NCBI GenBank assembly: GCA_001783275.1
Contig: MFRH01000004.1
Location: 6,265 to 41,423, forward strand
DNA: 35,159 nt
Source: Candidatus Margulisbacteria bacterium GWF2_35_9
GTDB taxonomy: Bacteria > Margulisbacteria > Riflemargulisbacteria > GWF2-35-9
Reading direction: 5' to 3'
Below, in pieces: positions 19,801 to 29,516 of this stretch; position 1 is the first letter of the stretch; each line of letters starts with the position of its first letter. The notes under the pieces were generated by a model that worked only from the letters and a program-made list of their open reading frames with translations, did not search any database and was not told the origin of the DNA. The position numbers and the translations under genes were made by a program.

Positions 19801-21764
19801 GTTTTTTTGATTCTCTTAAGCTTCTTGCTAAACAAAAAAACGATGACATTGATATTGACATAAATTGTAACAATTTAACAATTCTTGATAACTTGTTTGA
19901 AGAAATCAATGCGTCTGCGATGTATACCCCTGATACACAAAAGTTATCAATCTCTAACCTTTCCACAACTTTTAAAGGAAATAAGTCGAATAACATTCTA
20001 TCTGGGAAAGTAAATCTGGCGTCATTATTTAAGGAAGAAAAAAAAGGCGAGGCTGATGATTTAGATTTGCATCTTGAGTTATTAGAAAATGATATCAATA
20101 TTTTATCTATCTTTAATGCATCTGCAAGAAAAATTTCAAATTATGGAAATATTGTCATCGATATTTCCGGAGCCCTTCATCAACCGCTTTTTAACGCATC
20201 AAAAATGGTGTTAAGCAACTTTCAAATCGACTTCGTACCTGATTTTCCAATTCAGTCACCCCTTAAAATAAATAGCGCCAATTTAACTCTTAAAAATAAC
20301 GTTTTATCTATTCCGCAAACAACTATTGTTTGGCAAGGGCCCGATACAAATTTTGCTGAAAATAAATTTGTTGTTAATGGAACCATTTTTATCAGTCCTT
20401 TTTTTAATAATTTTGATACACTGCCTATTATGCTTAACTTAACCTGCAAACCCACTCAACTCAATATAAATTTTGAGAATATCTACATAGGCAAATTAAA
20501 AACGGACCAAATATACTTAAACGGCACTCTATTGATCCCCTTCTCAAAGAAATCAAAAGCACAATATGAGGAGAATATTCTAAATGAAAAAGAAACTGGG
20601 CCAATCTTAAGAACGTCAATTACTTTTAATGATGGGAAAATACTCATACTCGGAAATAAATCACCGGATAAGCATAAACCCTCCATTCTTTTTGATACAA
20701 CCATTAATCTGGACAAAGAAATATATGTTACCGGAAAAGACTTCTCCACCGACGTAAATAATGTGTTAAATAATATTTCCATACAACTTGAAGAAGACCG
20801 CTCCAATATCCCTGTAAAAGGGTCATTAAATACAATCGATCTGGAACATAAATTCATTTTAAAAAACGGTAAGATCGTCTTTATGAATAAAGTATTTCAA
20901 TTAATGGAGAAATCCAAACAACGCGATATTTTTAAACAGTCTCCAGAAAACATAAAGGATAATGTTGTTGATATGCGAATGATACCTGACCCCAAATATC
21001 CAGGCAAACGCAAAACACAGCCTTACTTTGATATTAAAGCCTATTCAATTATTAATAAATCGGTCACTGTTACAGGAAACGCCGGGGTAACTACCAATAT
21101 TAAAACCAAAACGGAAGAACATTTATTTATCATATTTATAGAAGGGTTCCTGACATCTGCAAAATCATTTTCAATTGAACATTATCTCGTAAATAATAAT
21201 ACCTATAGCTTAGCCGAACCACGCATATATTTAGATCAACTGACTGCTGAACAGTTAGATACCATTTCAACCTACCTATTGCCAGTTCTGTTAAAACCCG
21301 AGTTTTATCAAAGTCTTATCAATAAAGGGCTACAAAATAACGAGGAAGCCAATGCACTCCTTAGAAATTATTCTGCATCTCAAATTAATTTATGGATCGA
21401 CCAGCAGCTTCGACCCTTTGAAAAAGATGTTGCCAATACAATGGGGCTTTACGACGTTAAAATTGAGCACAATCTTGGAGGAGAAATAATTAATACTGTA
21501 CCGGTTTTCAAAGAAGAAACATCCTCTCTTCCAGATCAGAAAGTTCAGATTGAATATGTGAAAGATTTGTTTCTAAAAAAGCTGTTCGTTAAACTTAAAA
21601 CTGGAATATCACAGGATCCGGTATCCAACAGTTATGCTGTTAAACTTACTGAATATGAACTTGCATGGCTATTAAATGATTACATCAGTATTAACTATGG
21701 TAATCATAATTTACAGGATAATGTATATGGAGCGTTCTCAATCAATGCGAATTTTAACTTTTAG
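16869..21764 (+). CDS. tamB: TamB-like (DUF490/AsmA-like) translocation and assembly module protein
   Basis: 1631 aa, N-terminal TM anchor, long beta-rich body, C-terminal region with KPEFYQSLINKG...INLWIDQQLRPFEKDVANTMGLYDVKIEHNLGG and terminal F; directly followed by Omp85 genes. Confidence 0.85.
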   Translation: MKKNLLILFTGIAAIIISSQIFINNFIKKEVLANVAQSINSKVSLSSVSLSRFSSLVIRNIKINDPTLTNRNIFEIEKINISFKPLQFLQTKDIMKSITSIKVTNGNAIIHHYKDDSFNLISLLRQSESTTQNAQADHPPEFDIKFRKCSLTYIDERGFGPQPFKEGKTHRLFDLTAAIDLTKEQTKIKAKGTLNKTENNVEIAGAIRKGDYQINIHTDQSEISDIINYFVNMPELTFTNAVGEVDVSLKPNQVIKKTDIPIAIDVSVNIREGTLKTKWLPPLLSITGGKVLVSNKGVFIKHVQGVASNEEFEVNGDILEFYKLNLNIVANNLKYKNAYGFLPFLQYWNLNGSGPFTFKLFTDLDKELVMSGKVHNYTGNIFQYTVNNTDLSFSMKKNKINLEIPVIHSYMGSGMGQGTVILRDQKAPIINMQISLKDVSIHDYFQSPQFLNKGNLELLLYNTGDDIKGTVLFSSNTATVFGQDLKAVTLFWNKKADRLLFLKNSFASLNSLKSKVFFDGYLDNKHYFDININNKIYPIETNNFYFFSSKIGTYSFDSSIQGNFKGYFNDAFKKNPLDTTTGKCVLTNANFHTDFLKTDILSGNGQVIIDKFVFIDMNLKNNHSAINIHAKTSNKGLIHSLFSLENIAMVHSKSFVKTSAFDYYGYASGKINLFPSQNDLFIKNYGVTGNFIITNTSIITSNFVTQNIHYLSGDINLNNGLLQLNNAHLIQSITNAKFDLSYESIKQFSINFYNSRLQSNEIVYVPNTIKLFFKNLDGHISRKQENYTLSLNIDTNFISYKSLDIPNVKGSIQLHDSLLSFNNLDIYNKEDIYNVSGNLTTEFSKKKTINFKPKYTLDCRFIKGRLENLSELYQRLRPLWTEDNKKIITASDKDTQKKINILLNYNKLIQKNYVNLYSLKENSVAKLLDSIKIKEQQEILNDLPSAEGSITGYLHLSNTDNFQFYSNLSILSGRIIYGFFDSLKLLAKQKNDDIDIDINCNNLTILDNLFEEINASAMYTPDTQKLSISNLSTTFKGNKSNNILSGKVNLASLFKEEKKGEADDLDLHLELLENDINILSIFNASARKISNYGNIVIDISGALHQPLFNASKMVLSNFQIDFVPDFPIQSPLKINSANLTLKNNVLSIPQTTIVWQGPDTNFAENKFVVNGTIFISPFFNNFDTLPIMLNLTCKPTQLNINFENIYIGKLKTDQIYLNGTLLIPFSKKSKAQYEENILNEKETGPILRTSITFNDGKILILGNKSPDKHKPSILFDTTINLDKEIYVTGKDFSTDVNNVLNNISIQLEEDRSNIPVKGSLNTIDLEHKFILKNGKIVFMNKVFQLMEKSKQRDIFKQSPENIKDNVVDMRMIPDPKYPGKRKTQPYFDIKAYSIINKSVTVTGNAGVTTNIKTKTEEHLFIIFIEGFLTSAKSFSIEHYLVNNNTYSLAEPRIYLDQLTAEQLDTISTYLLPVLLKPEFYQSLINKGLQNNEEANALLRNYSASQINLWIDQQLRPFEKDVANTMGLYDVKIEHNLGGEIINTVPVFKEETSSLPDQKVQIEYVKDLFLKKLFVKLKTGISQDPVSNSYAVKLTEYELAWLLNDYISINYGNHNLQDNVYGAFSINANFNF

Positions 21765-23466
21765 TCTTATTATTTTTCTATTATCTGTTTGCGGTGCTGT
21801 AACCATTAAGCCCAGTAATCCGGATATTTTTAACAATTACACAATCGGAGAAATTGTATTATCTGTTAACGCCAAAACAAATATAGATTTAAAACCTTAC
21901 TTGCAATACTTGGGAGAAAACAAAAAATTCTACACAATTTACCTGATCAATGATATCAGCAGTTTGTTGAATAGTGGCTATATTCAAGATCTATCAGCAA
22001 CTATCATTAAAACGGACCTTTCTACAGTTAAAGTTGTTCTCAATGTTTTTATGAACTCTCCAATAAAATATATCGAATTTAATAATGCCAGTATTTTTGG
22101 ATATAAAGAATTGGTGAATATGATCAGCAATAAAGTGGATTCCATATTAAATATTTCAACGATCAGTCATGACATAGAAGTCGTTGAAAAAGCATATCAT
22201 GACAAAGGATATATATTAGCAAAAGTAACCAATGTTTTTTTTATTAATAAAATACAAACACTCTTTTTTAATATAGAAGAAGGACGCATAAACTCTGTCT
22301 CTTTTGAAGGTCTCGATAAGGTCAACCCAAAACTCTTAATGCGTGAACTTAAAATAACTCCCGGCACTGTTTTTAACTCTAACTATTTGAACGAAGACCG
22401 AAACAGTTTGCTAAAACTGGGCTATTTTTCAAAAGTCAGTATACCTAAACTCACTCCCTCGGAGACTAGATCCGGTTATATCGATAGTATTTATCAAGTA
22501 CAAGAAAGAAAAATTAACAATTTGCAAATTGGTGTTGAGCAACTTCAAAACAGTCGATTGAGCCTTGCGTTGACCTTGAAATTTCCAAATTTTCGCAACA
22601 CCGGTGAGGGTTTATATTTTAAAGGCCAAAGCATTTTTTCAACCTCAGCAAACGACTATAGTTATTACTTAAAATACACCGAGCCTTGGTTTCTTAATCG
22701 CCCTATACCGCTTAATGTTATATTCTGGAATCAGGTGATTGAAGAAAGTATCAACACTACGAATATCACTCCTGTCCAACGAATCGGATGGGAAACAAAT
22801 GCCGAACTTAATTTAATGTCTCACATTCAAACTATCGTAGGGTATAGCAGTGAGGCAGTGAAAGATACCAACTCAACCTCTTCTTATGACAAACGCAATT
22901 TAAAACTGAGTATTCTTAAAAATACAACCACAGAGCTCAATAACCCTTTATCCGGGTACAAAGCCTATTTTACTATTGAAAAAGGAAATAATTTTTTTCA
23001 GATTTTGAAGTTTGGGGGAATTGATTATGTAAAATATAATTTTGACTATTCGGTGTTTTACAATATATACAAATCCGATGTTCTCGCCTTTCACTTCTCC
23101 ACTGGTTATGTTTTATACAATACTCAGGTTCAGCAACTTTTTGAACAAGACAAATTTCTTGTTGGAGGAGCGTATACACTAAGAGGTTATGATGAATCCT
23201 ATGCCAATATTTCGAGCGCTATTTTAGGAAATCGAAAGATCTTATTTAATATGGAATACCGCGTTCTCTTCACTTCATGGCTCCAAGGTGCTCTTTTTGC
23301 AGATTACGGGTTTGCAAGTGATAATCAAATCAATTTATCCGATTTAAAATTTGGCTACGGTGCCGGAATTCGCATCTTTACCCCAATCGCACCGCTTCGA
23401 TTTGATTTTGCTTTTGGGGAGAACAATCGCTTCGTTCTTCACTTTGCCTTAGGGCAATTATTCTAA
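21745..23466 (+). CDS. Omp85-family outer membrane protein (TamA/BamA-like)
   Basis: ORF opens at 21676, but signal peptide MRILTFSLIIFLLSVCGAV begins at ATG 21745, overlapping tamB by 20 nt. POTRA-like repeats, VGGAYTLRGYDE motif, APLRFDFAFG, C-terminal F. Confidence 0.88.
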   Translation: MRILTFSLIIFLLSVCGAVTIKPSNPDIFNNYTIGEIVLSVNAKTNIDLKPYLQYLGENKKFYTIYLINDISSLLNSGYIQDLSATIIKTDLSTVKVVLNVFMNSPIKYIEFNNASIFGYKELVNMISNKVDSILNISTISHDIEVVEKAYHDKGYILAKVTNVFFINKIQTLFFNIEEGRINSVSFEGLDKVNPKLLMRELKITPGTVFNSNYLNEDRNSLLKLGYFSKVSIPKLTPSETRSGYIDSIYQVQERKINNLQIGVEQLQNSRLSLALTLKFPNFRNTGEGLYFKGQSIFSTSANDYSYYLKYTEPWFLNRPIPLNVIFWNQVIEESINTTNITPVQRIGWETNAELNLMSHIQTIVGYSSEAVKDTNSTSSYDKRNLKLSILKNTTTELNNPLSGYKAYFTIEKGNNFFQILKFGGIDYVKYNFDYSVFYNIYKSDVLAFHFSTGYVLYNTQVQQLFEQDKFLVGGAYTLRGYDESYANISSAILGNRKILFNMEYRVLFTSWLQGALFADYGFASDNQINLSDLKFGYGAGIRIFTPIAPLRFDFAFGENNRFVLHFALGQLF

Positions 23467-23549
23467 CGTTAAATCAATTTAATTTGAGGGACAACTCATC
23501 TAATTTATGTTAAAATGTGTCTCAAAATTAGCGATTAAGGGGAACTTAC

Positions 23550-25277
23550 ATGAATTCAATTAAAACCGCACTTATTTTATTATTATTTTCTTTTCTATTC
23601 TCAAATACTATTAATGAAATCATCATCTCTGGAAATAAAAATATACCGAAAGAAAGTATTCTATCGTTATTAAATTCAAAAGGTGGAGAATCTTTCTCGA
23701 CCGATAATGTTGTAAACGATATTGATACTATCTATGAGATGGGTTTTTTCAACGATAATATCTCTGCAGAAACAGTAAATGTTAATAAGGATAAACTAAA
23801 TATAATATTTACGGTTAAAGAAAATTCCGTGGTTAATACAATATACTTTGTGGGGTTACATGCATTTGATACAAGTGAAATTCTCGCCAGCTTCAATACC
23901 AAACAGGGAGAAACCCTTAATTTCAAAAAATTGAGAACCGATATTCAGACCTTAACCAAATTTTATCACGAACGAGGTTATGTTTTGATGAGTATCAAAG
24001 AAATTCTCGAACCCCAAGATGATAACATTCTAACGTTTGTTATCAAAGAAGGCCTCGTTGAAGATATCTTTTTTAAGGGTCTTTCCTTTACAAAAGAATA
24101 TGTTCTTACCAGAGAAATGAAAACAAAACCGGGTGATGCTTTCAACATCCACACCCTTCAGAAAGACATTCAAAATCTTCACAATACCGGGTACATCGAA
24201 GCAATTAATATTGAACCACCAATGGCTGGAATTGACCCAGACAACGTTGTCGTCGTTATCAATCTGAAAGAGAAAAAATCTGGATCATTACAATTTGGAG
24301 GCGGCATTAGTTCTTCTTCCGGTTTCTTTGGATTCCTCCAGCTAGGATTCAATAATTTCCTTGGTGAAGGTTACAATATGTCAACCAAAGCACAATGGGG
24401 CGAAAAACAGTTAACCTATGAATTCACCTATAATAATCCTTGGTTCTACCCAGACAAAACGTCACTAACGTTCAGGCTATGGAACACGGATGGGCAAATT
24501 GATGATTCTGGATTAGGATCCCTTCCTTCCACTCCTCTATACAATCAATCTTCTAGCCTTGAAGCATTAAGTTCCGGTGGAGAGATTACCATGGGAAAAC
24601 CGTTTACAGACGAGATCAGTGGCTTCTGGACTGCTCAGTTAAATAACGTCAAACCAGATGATTCAAGTATTTCTCCATATCGCATTCGAAGTATTGGTGC
24701 TGGAATCAACTATGATACAAGAGATTATATTTTTAACCCTTCATCCGGTGAATTTATTTCTCTCAAGGCCAATACCTCTCTTGAACTACTTGGAGCCACC
24801 GTTGAGTTTCTTAAAATTAAAGGTCGTACATTTAAGTATTTCCCTGTTGCTGATAATTTAGCACTTGGGTTTAAGTTTCTAGGTGATGTTTCTTTTGGGA
24901 CAATCTTTGATACTGAACGTTATTTTGCCGGTGGTGCAACAACCGTTCGTGGATATAAAGATGGTTATCCTTTTGCAATTGGTGGCATGAGAGGTTTGGG
25001 TACCGTTGAACTTCGTTATAATGTTTCTGATATTGTTCAGGTTTATGCCTTTTATGATGCCGGTTTTATTCGAAAAGGTTATGCAGAATGTACTACCTAT
25101 TACGGAACCAACAACTCTGGACACAATATTCGTACCGGAAAAGGTATCGGATTTAAAATAACAACACCCATCGGCCCATTACGGTTTGATTATGCTTGGG
25201 GTGACGGTAATCCATACAATGAAAATCTTGATAGTAGTGAAGGAGTTATTCACTTTAATATTGAAAATTCATTTTAA
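23550..25277 (+). CDS. bamA: BamA-like outer membrane protein assembly factor
   Basis: Signal peptide, about three POTRA-like repeats, FAGGATTVRGYKDGYPFAIGG, GPLRFDYAWG, C-terminal F. Confidence 0.9.
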   Translation: MNSIKTALILLLFSFLFSNTINEIIISGNKNIPKESILSLLNSKGGESFSTDNVVNDIDTIYEMGFFNDNISAETVNVNKDKLNIIFTVKENSVVNTIYFVGLHAFDTSEILASFNTKQGETLNFKKLRTDIQTLTKFYHERGYVLMSIKEILEPQDDNILTFVIKEGLVEDIFFKGLSFTKEYVLTREMKTKPGDAFNIHTLQKDIQNLHNTGYIEAINIEPPMAGIDPDNVVVVINLKEKKSGSLQFGGGISSSSGFFGFLQLGFNNFLGEGYNMSTKAQWGEKQLTYEFTYNNPWFYPDKTSLTFRLWNTDGQIDDSGLGSLPSTPLYNQSSSLEALSSGGEITMGKPFTDEISGFWTAQLNNVKPDDSSISPYRIRSIGAGINYDTRDYIFNPSSGEFISLKANTSLELLGATVEFLKIKGRTFKYFPVADNLALGFKFLGDVSFGTIFDTERYFAGGATTVRGYKDGYPFAIGGMRGLGTVELRYNVSDIVQVYAFYDAGFIRKGYAECTTYYGTNNSGHNIRTGKGIGFKITTPIGPLRFDYAWGDGNPYNENLDSSEGVIHFNIENSF

Positions 25278-25292
25278 AAAAGGAGATTAGCT

Positions 25293-25733
25293 ATGAAGAA
25301 AACAATTATTTTACTACTCGTTCTATTTACTGCCTCATTTTGTGATTCTATTGGGTATATTGATTCACAACTCATTCTTAAACAATATAACCGAGCCATA
25401 ACTGCTCAGTCCGATTTAGCAAAAAAACAAAAAGAATTTCAGGATGTTTTAATGCTAAAACAAGAAGAACTTGAAAAAGCCAAAACCGAAAACAAAACCG
25501 AAGAGGAATTGCTTCAACTAAAAGAAGATCTTGAACAAGAGTTACAACCACAAAAAGAGGCTCTCTTTCAATTAAATCAAGAATTATCTCAAAAAATTGA
25601 AAAGGACATTGTAGATGCAACAAATAAGATTTCTAAACAACTTAGAATTGATGTTGTGTTGGATAAACAAGTAGTCGTTATTGGTGGAATGGATTTAACT
25701 AGCCTAGTTCTAAGCAAGCTAAATAATCAATAG
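25293..25733 (+). CDS. OmpH/Skp-family periplasmic chaperone
   Basis: Signal peptide, IGYIDSQLILKQYNRAITAQSDLAKKQKEFQ, long coiled-coil, C-terminal IDVVLDKQVVVIGGMDLTSLVLSKLN. Confidence 0.88.
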   Translation: MKKTIILLLVLFTASFCDSIGYIDSQLILKQYNRAITAQSDLAKKQKEFQDVLMLKQEELEKAKTENKTEEELLQLKEDLEQELQPQKEALFQLNQELSQKIEKDIVDATNKISKQLRIDVVLDKQVVVIGGMDLTSLVLSKLNNQ

Positions 25734-25775
25734 CTCCACTTGCATCTTTAATCAAGTTACTTTAACCTTATATAT

Positions 25776-26753
25776 ATGAAATTATCATTCATTGCAAACG
25801 CTATTAATGGCAAACTTATAGGTGACGATACCGACGTTCTTCAGATTCGAAGTATCCAAACAGCAACCAAAGATGACCTGACGATTCTGCTCGATAAACA
25901 TTATTTAACCGATGCAAAACAAACCAAAGCAAAAGCGATTATTAGTTTTACGGCTGATTTAAATGCTAAACATATGATACTTGTTGAAAATCCACGTAAA
26001 ATTTTTTCAAAACTTGTGTCGTTGTTTGAAATTAAAGAAACCAAGAAAGGAATCTCTAAACTTTCATCTATTAGCAAAGATGCAAAAATTGGGAAAGATG
26101 TCTTTATTGATGACTTCGTTAAAATCGGATCAAATACGGTCATCGGCAATAACGTAATTATATACAGTAATGTTTCCATTGGAGACAATGTCGTTATTGG
26201 TGAGAATACGGTTATTTATCCAAATGTTACGCTTTATGATAATTCACAAGTTGGTTGTCGGTCTATTCTTCATTCGGGTGTTGTCCTTGGCGCTGACGGT
26301 TTCGGTTTTGAAATGAATGAAAAAAAAGAGTGGGATAAAGTCCCTCAAATCAGCAAAGTTATTATTGGCAATGATGTTGAAATCGGTGCAAACAGCTGTA
26401 TCGATCGAGGTGCAATTCAAGATACTATAATCGGAGATGGTACAAAAATTGATAATCTATGTCAGATTGCTCATAACTGTATTATTGGTAAACATAATGT
26501 CTTTTCTAGTAGTACAGCAATCGCGGGCAGCACAATAATCGGCAATCACAATATGTGGGGAGGTCAAAGCGGTGCCACTGGGCATTGCACTGTGGGGAAC
26601 GGGGTTGTGGTTATGGCAAGAGCTGGTGTTTCTAAAAATACATCCGATGGAGAAATCGTTTCTGGATTTCCAGCTCGAAAACACAAAGAAGAATTCAAAA
26701 AACAGGCATTTTTAAACAACTGGTTAAAAAAACAAATTCGCAAGGAGGATTAA
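25776..26753 (+). CDS. lpxD: UDP-3-O-(3-hydroxyacyl)glucosamine N-acyltransferase
   Basis: Left-handed beta-helix hexapeptides; [71 protein letters not shown]. Confidence 0.96.
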   Translation: MKLSFIANAINGKLIGDDTDVLQIRSIQTATKDDLTILLDKHYLTDAKQTKAKAIISFTADLNAKHMILVENPRKIFSKLVSLFEIKETKKGISKLSSISKDAKIGKDVFIDDFVKIGSNTVIGNNVIIYSNVSIGDNVVIGENTVIYPNVTLYDNSQVGCRSILHSGVVLGADGFGFEMNEKKEWDKVPQISKVIIGNDVEIGANSCIDRGAIQDTIIGDGTKIDNLCQIAHNCIIGKHNVFSSSTAIAGSTIIGNHNMWGGQSGATGHCTVGNGVVVMARAGVSKNTSDGEIVSGFPARKHKEEFKKQAFLNNWLKKQIRKED

Positions 26754-26759
26754 TTTATC

Positions 26760-27419
26760 ATGAAAAAAACACTTATTCTTTTACTATTGCTTCCAATTCT
26801 ATTTGGAGCACCATCTTTACTGGGAACCAACGGGCTAATAAATATGCCAGCTGCAACATCCATTAAATACAAAGAATTCGATTTTGGTCTTAATTGGGAA
26901 TTATTACAACAGGCATTGTCAAACGGAAGCCATCATCAAATTAACTACTTTGCCAATCTTGGAATTTTTGATGGGGTTGAACTTGGGTTTATCGGTAATA
27001 ATATAAAAGAAGGTGTATTTATCAGCGCAAAATATTATATGCTTAGCGATAAGTCTGAATATCCACTCGGTTTAGCCGCTGGAATGACAAATCTGTCTTC
27101 CCACACAAATACGGATCTTTATCTCGTGCTTAGCAAGAAATTTCCCAATAAACTTGCTGGTCACCTTGGGTTTAAATCCAATATCTTAGCAGGGAAGATT
27201 AGTTCAACGGTCATGTTCGGGGTGGAAATGCTGATGAGCCAATATTTAACTGTTATTGGTGATTTAATTGGATCGGAAGATACTTGGGTTTTATCATCCG
27301 GAGTTAGATTAAAAGTGATGGACGACATGCTGTTGAATGTATATCTGGCGGATATTGGCAATAATACCCAGAACAAAATGACGTTCAGCATTGGGGTTTC
27401 CTGGCACAATATCCTTTAG
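26760..27419 (+). CDS. YjbH-like exported beta-barrel protein
   Basis: RBS aaggagg; signal peptide then SLLGTNGLINMPAATSIKYKEFDFGLNWE, beta-rich repeats; family assignment tentative. Confidence 0.6.
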   Translation: MKKTLILLLLLPILFGAPSLLGTNGLINMPAATSIKYKEFDFGLNWELLQQALSNGSHHQINYFANLGIFDGVELGFIGNNIKEGVFISAKYYMLSDKSEYPLGLAAGMTNLSSHTNTDLYLVLSKKFPNKLAGHLGFKSNILAGKISSTVMFGVEMLMSQYLTVIGDLIGSEDTWVLSSGVRLKVMDDMLLNVYLADIGNNTQNKMTFSIGVSWHNIL

Positions 27420-27426
27420 CGCAAAC

Positions 27427-28239
27427 ATGGTTTACACCGTCAACAATAGCTTTTCTATTGAAGGAACAGGCATTCACTCAGGAAAAAAGGTAAAAATCAC
27501 CTTCGAGCCAAAAAATACGCCTGGAATCGTTTTCCGATCATGTGCAACACATGTAGAAATTCCTTTGAAACTTAAATATATTAAACCACTTAATCTTGGA
27601 ACGAATTTAGAAAAGAATGGCGTGTGGATTAAGACCATTGAACATTTATGTGCGGTTTTATGGTTTCTTAAAATCTCTGCTCTTTATATTGTTATTGAAG
27701 GAGAAGAAATTCCGATAATGGATGGAAGTGGCAGAGAATTACTAGAAATTATTGAACAACACAAGTTACGAAAGATTACGAAAGAGATAAAAACCTTAGT
27801 CATTACCCATCCAATTCATTTCACTCACAATGACTCTTTCTTTTTTGCACTACCTCATCGTCATTTATATATAAATTACACCATCAATTTTCCAAACACT
27901 CCCATTGGCACTCAGAACTATATATTTTCAAAACGTTCCGATTTTATTCACTCGATCAACCCCAATCGTACGTTTGGAAACATTAATGACGTTGAAAAGC
28001 TACATGCTGCAGGTTTAGCGCTGGGCGCAACTATGGAAAATGCACTTGTTTACAATGCAGAGAATTATATTTCTACCCCTCGATTTAATAATGAAGCTGT
28101 ACGGCATAAAATATTAGACCTATTAGGGGATTTATATTCATCTGGGTACTTTGTTCAAGGAAAAATTTTCGCTTATAAAACCAGCCATATATTAAATAAT
28201 AAATTTACGAAACTCTTAGTTCGACATTTTTCTATCTAA
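27427..28239 (+). CDS. lpxC: UDP-3-O-acyl-N-acetylglucosamine deacetylase
   Basis: NNSFSIEGTGIHSGKKVKITFEP, KTIEHLCAVLW, IPIMDGSGREL, RTFGNINDVEKLHAAGLALGATMENALVYN, NEAVRHKILDLLGDLY. ORF opens at 27391; ATG 27427 fits family starts. Confidence 0.95.
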   Translation: MVYTVNNSFSIEGTGIHSGKKVKITFEPKNTPGIVFRSCATHVEIPLKLKYIKPLNLGTNLEKNGVWIKTIEHLCAVLWFLKISALYIVIEGEEIPIMDGSGRELLEIIEQHKLRKITKEIKTLVITHPIHFTHNDSFFFALPHRHLYINYTINFPNTPIGTQNYIFSKRSDFIHSINPNRTFGNINDVEKLHAAGLALGATMENALVYNAENYISTPRFNNEAVRHKILDLLGDLYSSGYFVQGKIFAYKTSHILNNKFTKLLVRHFSI

Positions 28240-28255
28240 TTTTTTAGGGGATTTG

Positions 28256-28290
28256 AAAACAGCCTCATGAATTACTCATGAGGCTGTTTT
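28256..28290. terminator. Bidirectional intrinsic terminator
   Basis: AAAACAGCCTCATGA-attac-TCATGAGGCTGTTTT, perfect 15-bp arms between convergent lpxC and leuB-like genes. Confidence 0.95.
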
Positions 28291-28295
28291 ATTAT

Positions 28296-29348
28296 TTATA
28301 CTATGTTTTTAACTACTAAATCACCAATTTCAGTAGTTGAATATCCCATTTTCCCAGCTGACATACTTTCCATTTGCTTAATTGTAGCCTTTACTGCTTT
28401 TTCAATACAATCAGCCATTTCCGGCTCTCCAAGATGATCCATCATCATCTGTGTGGCCAATATAGCTGCAAGAGGATTTATCACATTCATTCCAGTATAC
28501 TTGGGAGCACTTCCACCGATTGGTTCAAACATTGAAGCCCCTACGGGATTGATGTTCCCACCGGCTGCAACTCCCATTCCACCTTGGATCATTGCGCCTA
28601 AGTCTGTAATGATATCTCCAAACATATTATCTGTAACAATAACATCAAACCATTCTGGGTTTTTTACAAACCACATTGTCGTTGCATCCACATGGGCATA
28701 ATCACCTGTGATCCCGGGATATTCAGTGGCTACTTCGTTAAATGCTCGTTGCCACAAATCAAAGGCAAATGTTAATACATTTGTTTTTCCAACTAGTGTT
28801 ACTTTTTTTCTTCCATTATTTTTGGCATATTCAAACGCATAACGGATACAACGCTCAACGCCTTTACGCGTATTGATTGACTCCTGAATTGCAACTTCAT
28901 CTGGAGTATTCTTCTTAAGTACTCCGCCAGCTCCAGCATAAAGCCCCTCTGTGTTTTCTCTAATTACAACAAAATCAATTTCCTTAGGACCTTTATTTTT
29001 TATCGGAGTTTCAACTCCTTCATATAATTTTATCGGTCTTAAATTAACATACTGGTCCATTTCAAATCGAAGTCTTAGCAGAATACCCTTTTCAAGTATT
29101 CCTGGCTTTACGTCTGGATGCCCGATGGCACCAAGAAATATTGCTTTATAGGTTTTGAGTTTTTCAACTTCTTCATCTAAAAGAATTGTTCCTGTTTTCA
29201 AGTAGCGATCTCCACCTAAATCAAATTGATCATATTTAAATTTGATATGAAATTTTTTACCGGCTGCATTTAAAACTTTAATACCCTCTGAAACAACCTC
29301 TGGACCAGTTCCATCGCCAGGAATAACCGCTATTTTATATTCTTTCAT
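28296..29348 (-). CDS. leuB: 3-isopropylmalate dehydrogenase (beta-decarboxylating dehydrogenase family)
   Basis: IAVIPGDGTGPEVVSEGIKVL, FVVIRENTEGLYAGAGG, VTDNMFGDIITDLGAMIQGGMGVAAGGNINP, EPIGGSAPKYTG; RBS aggaggag. Substrate (IPM vs related 2-hydroxy acid) not certain. Confidence 0.85.
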   Translation of the reverse strand: MKEYKIAVIPGDGTGPEVVSEGIKVLNAAGKKFHIKFKYDQFDLGGDRYLKTGTILLDEEVEKLKTYKAIFLGAIGHPDVKPGILEKGILLRLRFEMDQYVNLRPIKLYEGVETPIKNKGPKEIDFVVIRENTEGLYAGAGGVLKKNTPDEVAIQESINTRKGVERCIRYAFEYAKNNGRKKVTLVGKTNVLTFAFDLWQRAFNEVATEYPGITGDYAHVDATTMWFVKNPEWFDVIVTDNMFGDIITDLGAMIQGGMGVAAGGNINPVGASMFEPIGGSAPKYTGMNVINPLAAILATQMMMDHLGEPEMADCIEKAVKATIKQMESMSAGKMGYSTTEIGDLVVKNIV

Positions 29349-29516
29349 TTTCTCCTCCTAGAATTAATGTTATGCATACGATATTACAAATAATCAGAAA
29401 CGGGACAACCGTATTAACCATAACACACCATTGATTTACGGTAGCATAACTATAATTGATTCTACAAAGTTAATCAAGAACGATTTTTTAATCTATTTAT
29501 TGGATTGGATTAGTAT

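Noticed and set aside
19796-20857. Minus-strand ORFs of 100, 67 and 124 aa inside tamB
   Set aside because: Antisense to a long continuous coding frame; no RBS or domain support.
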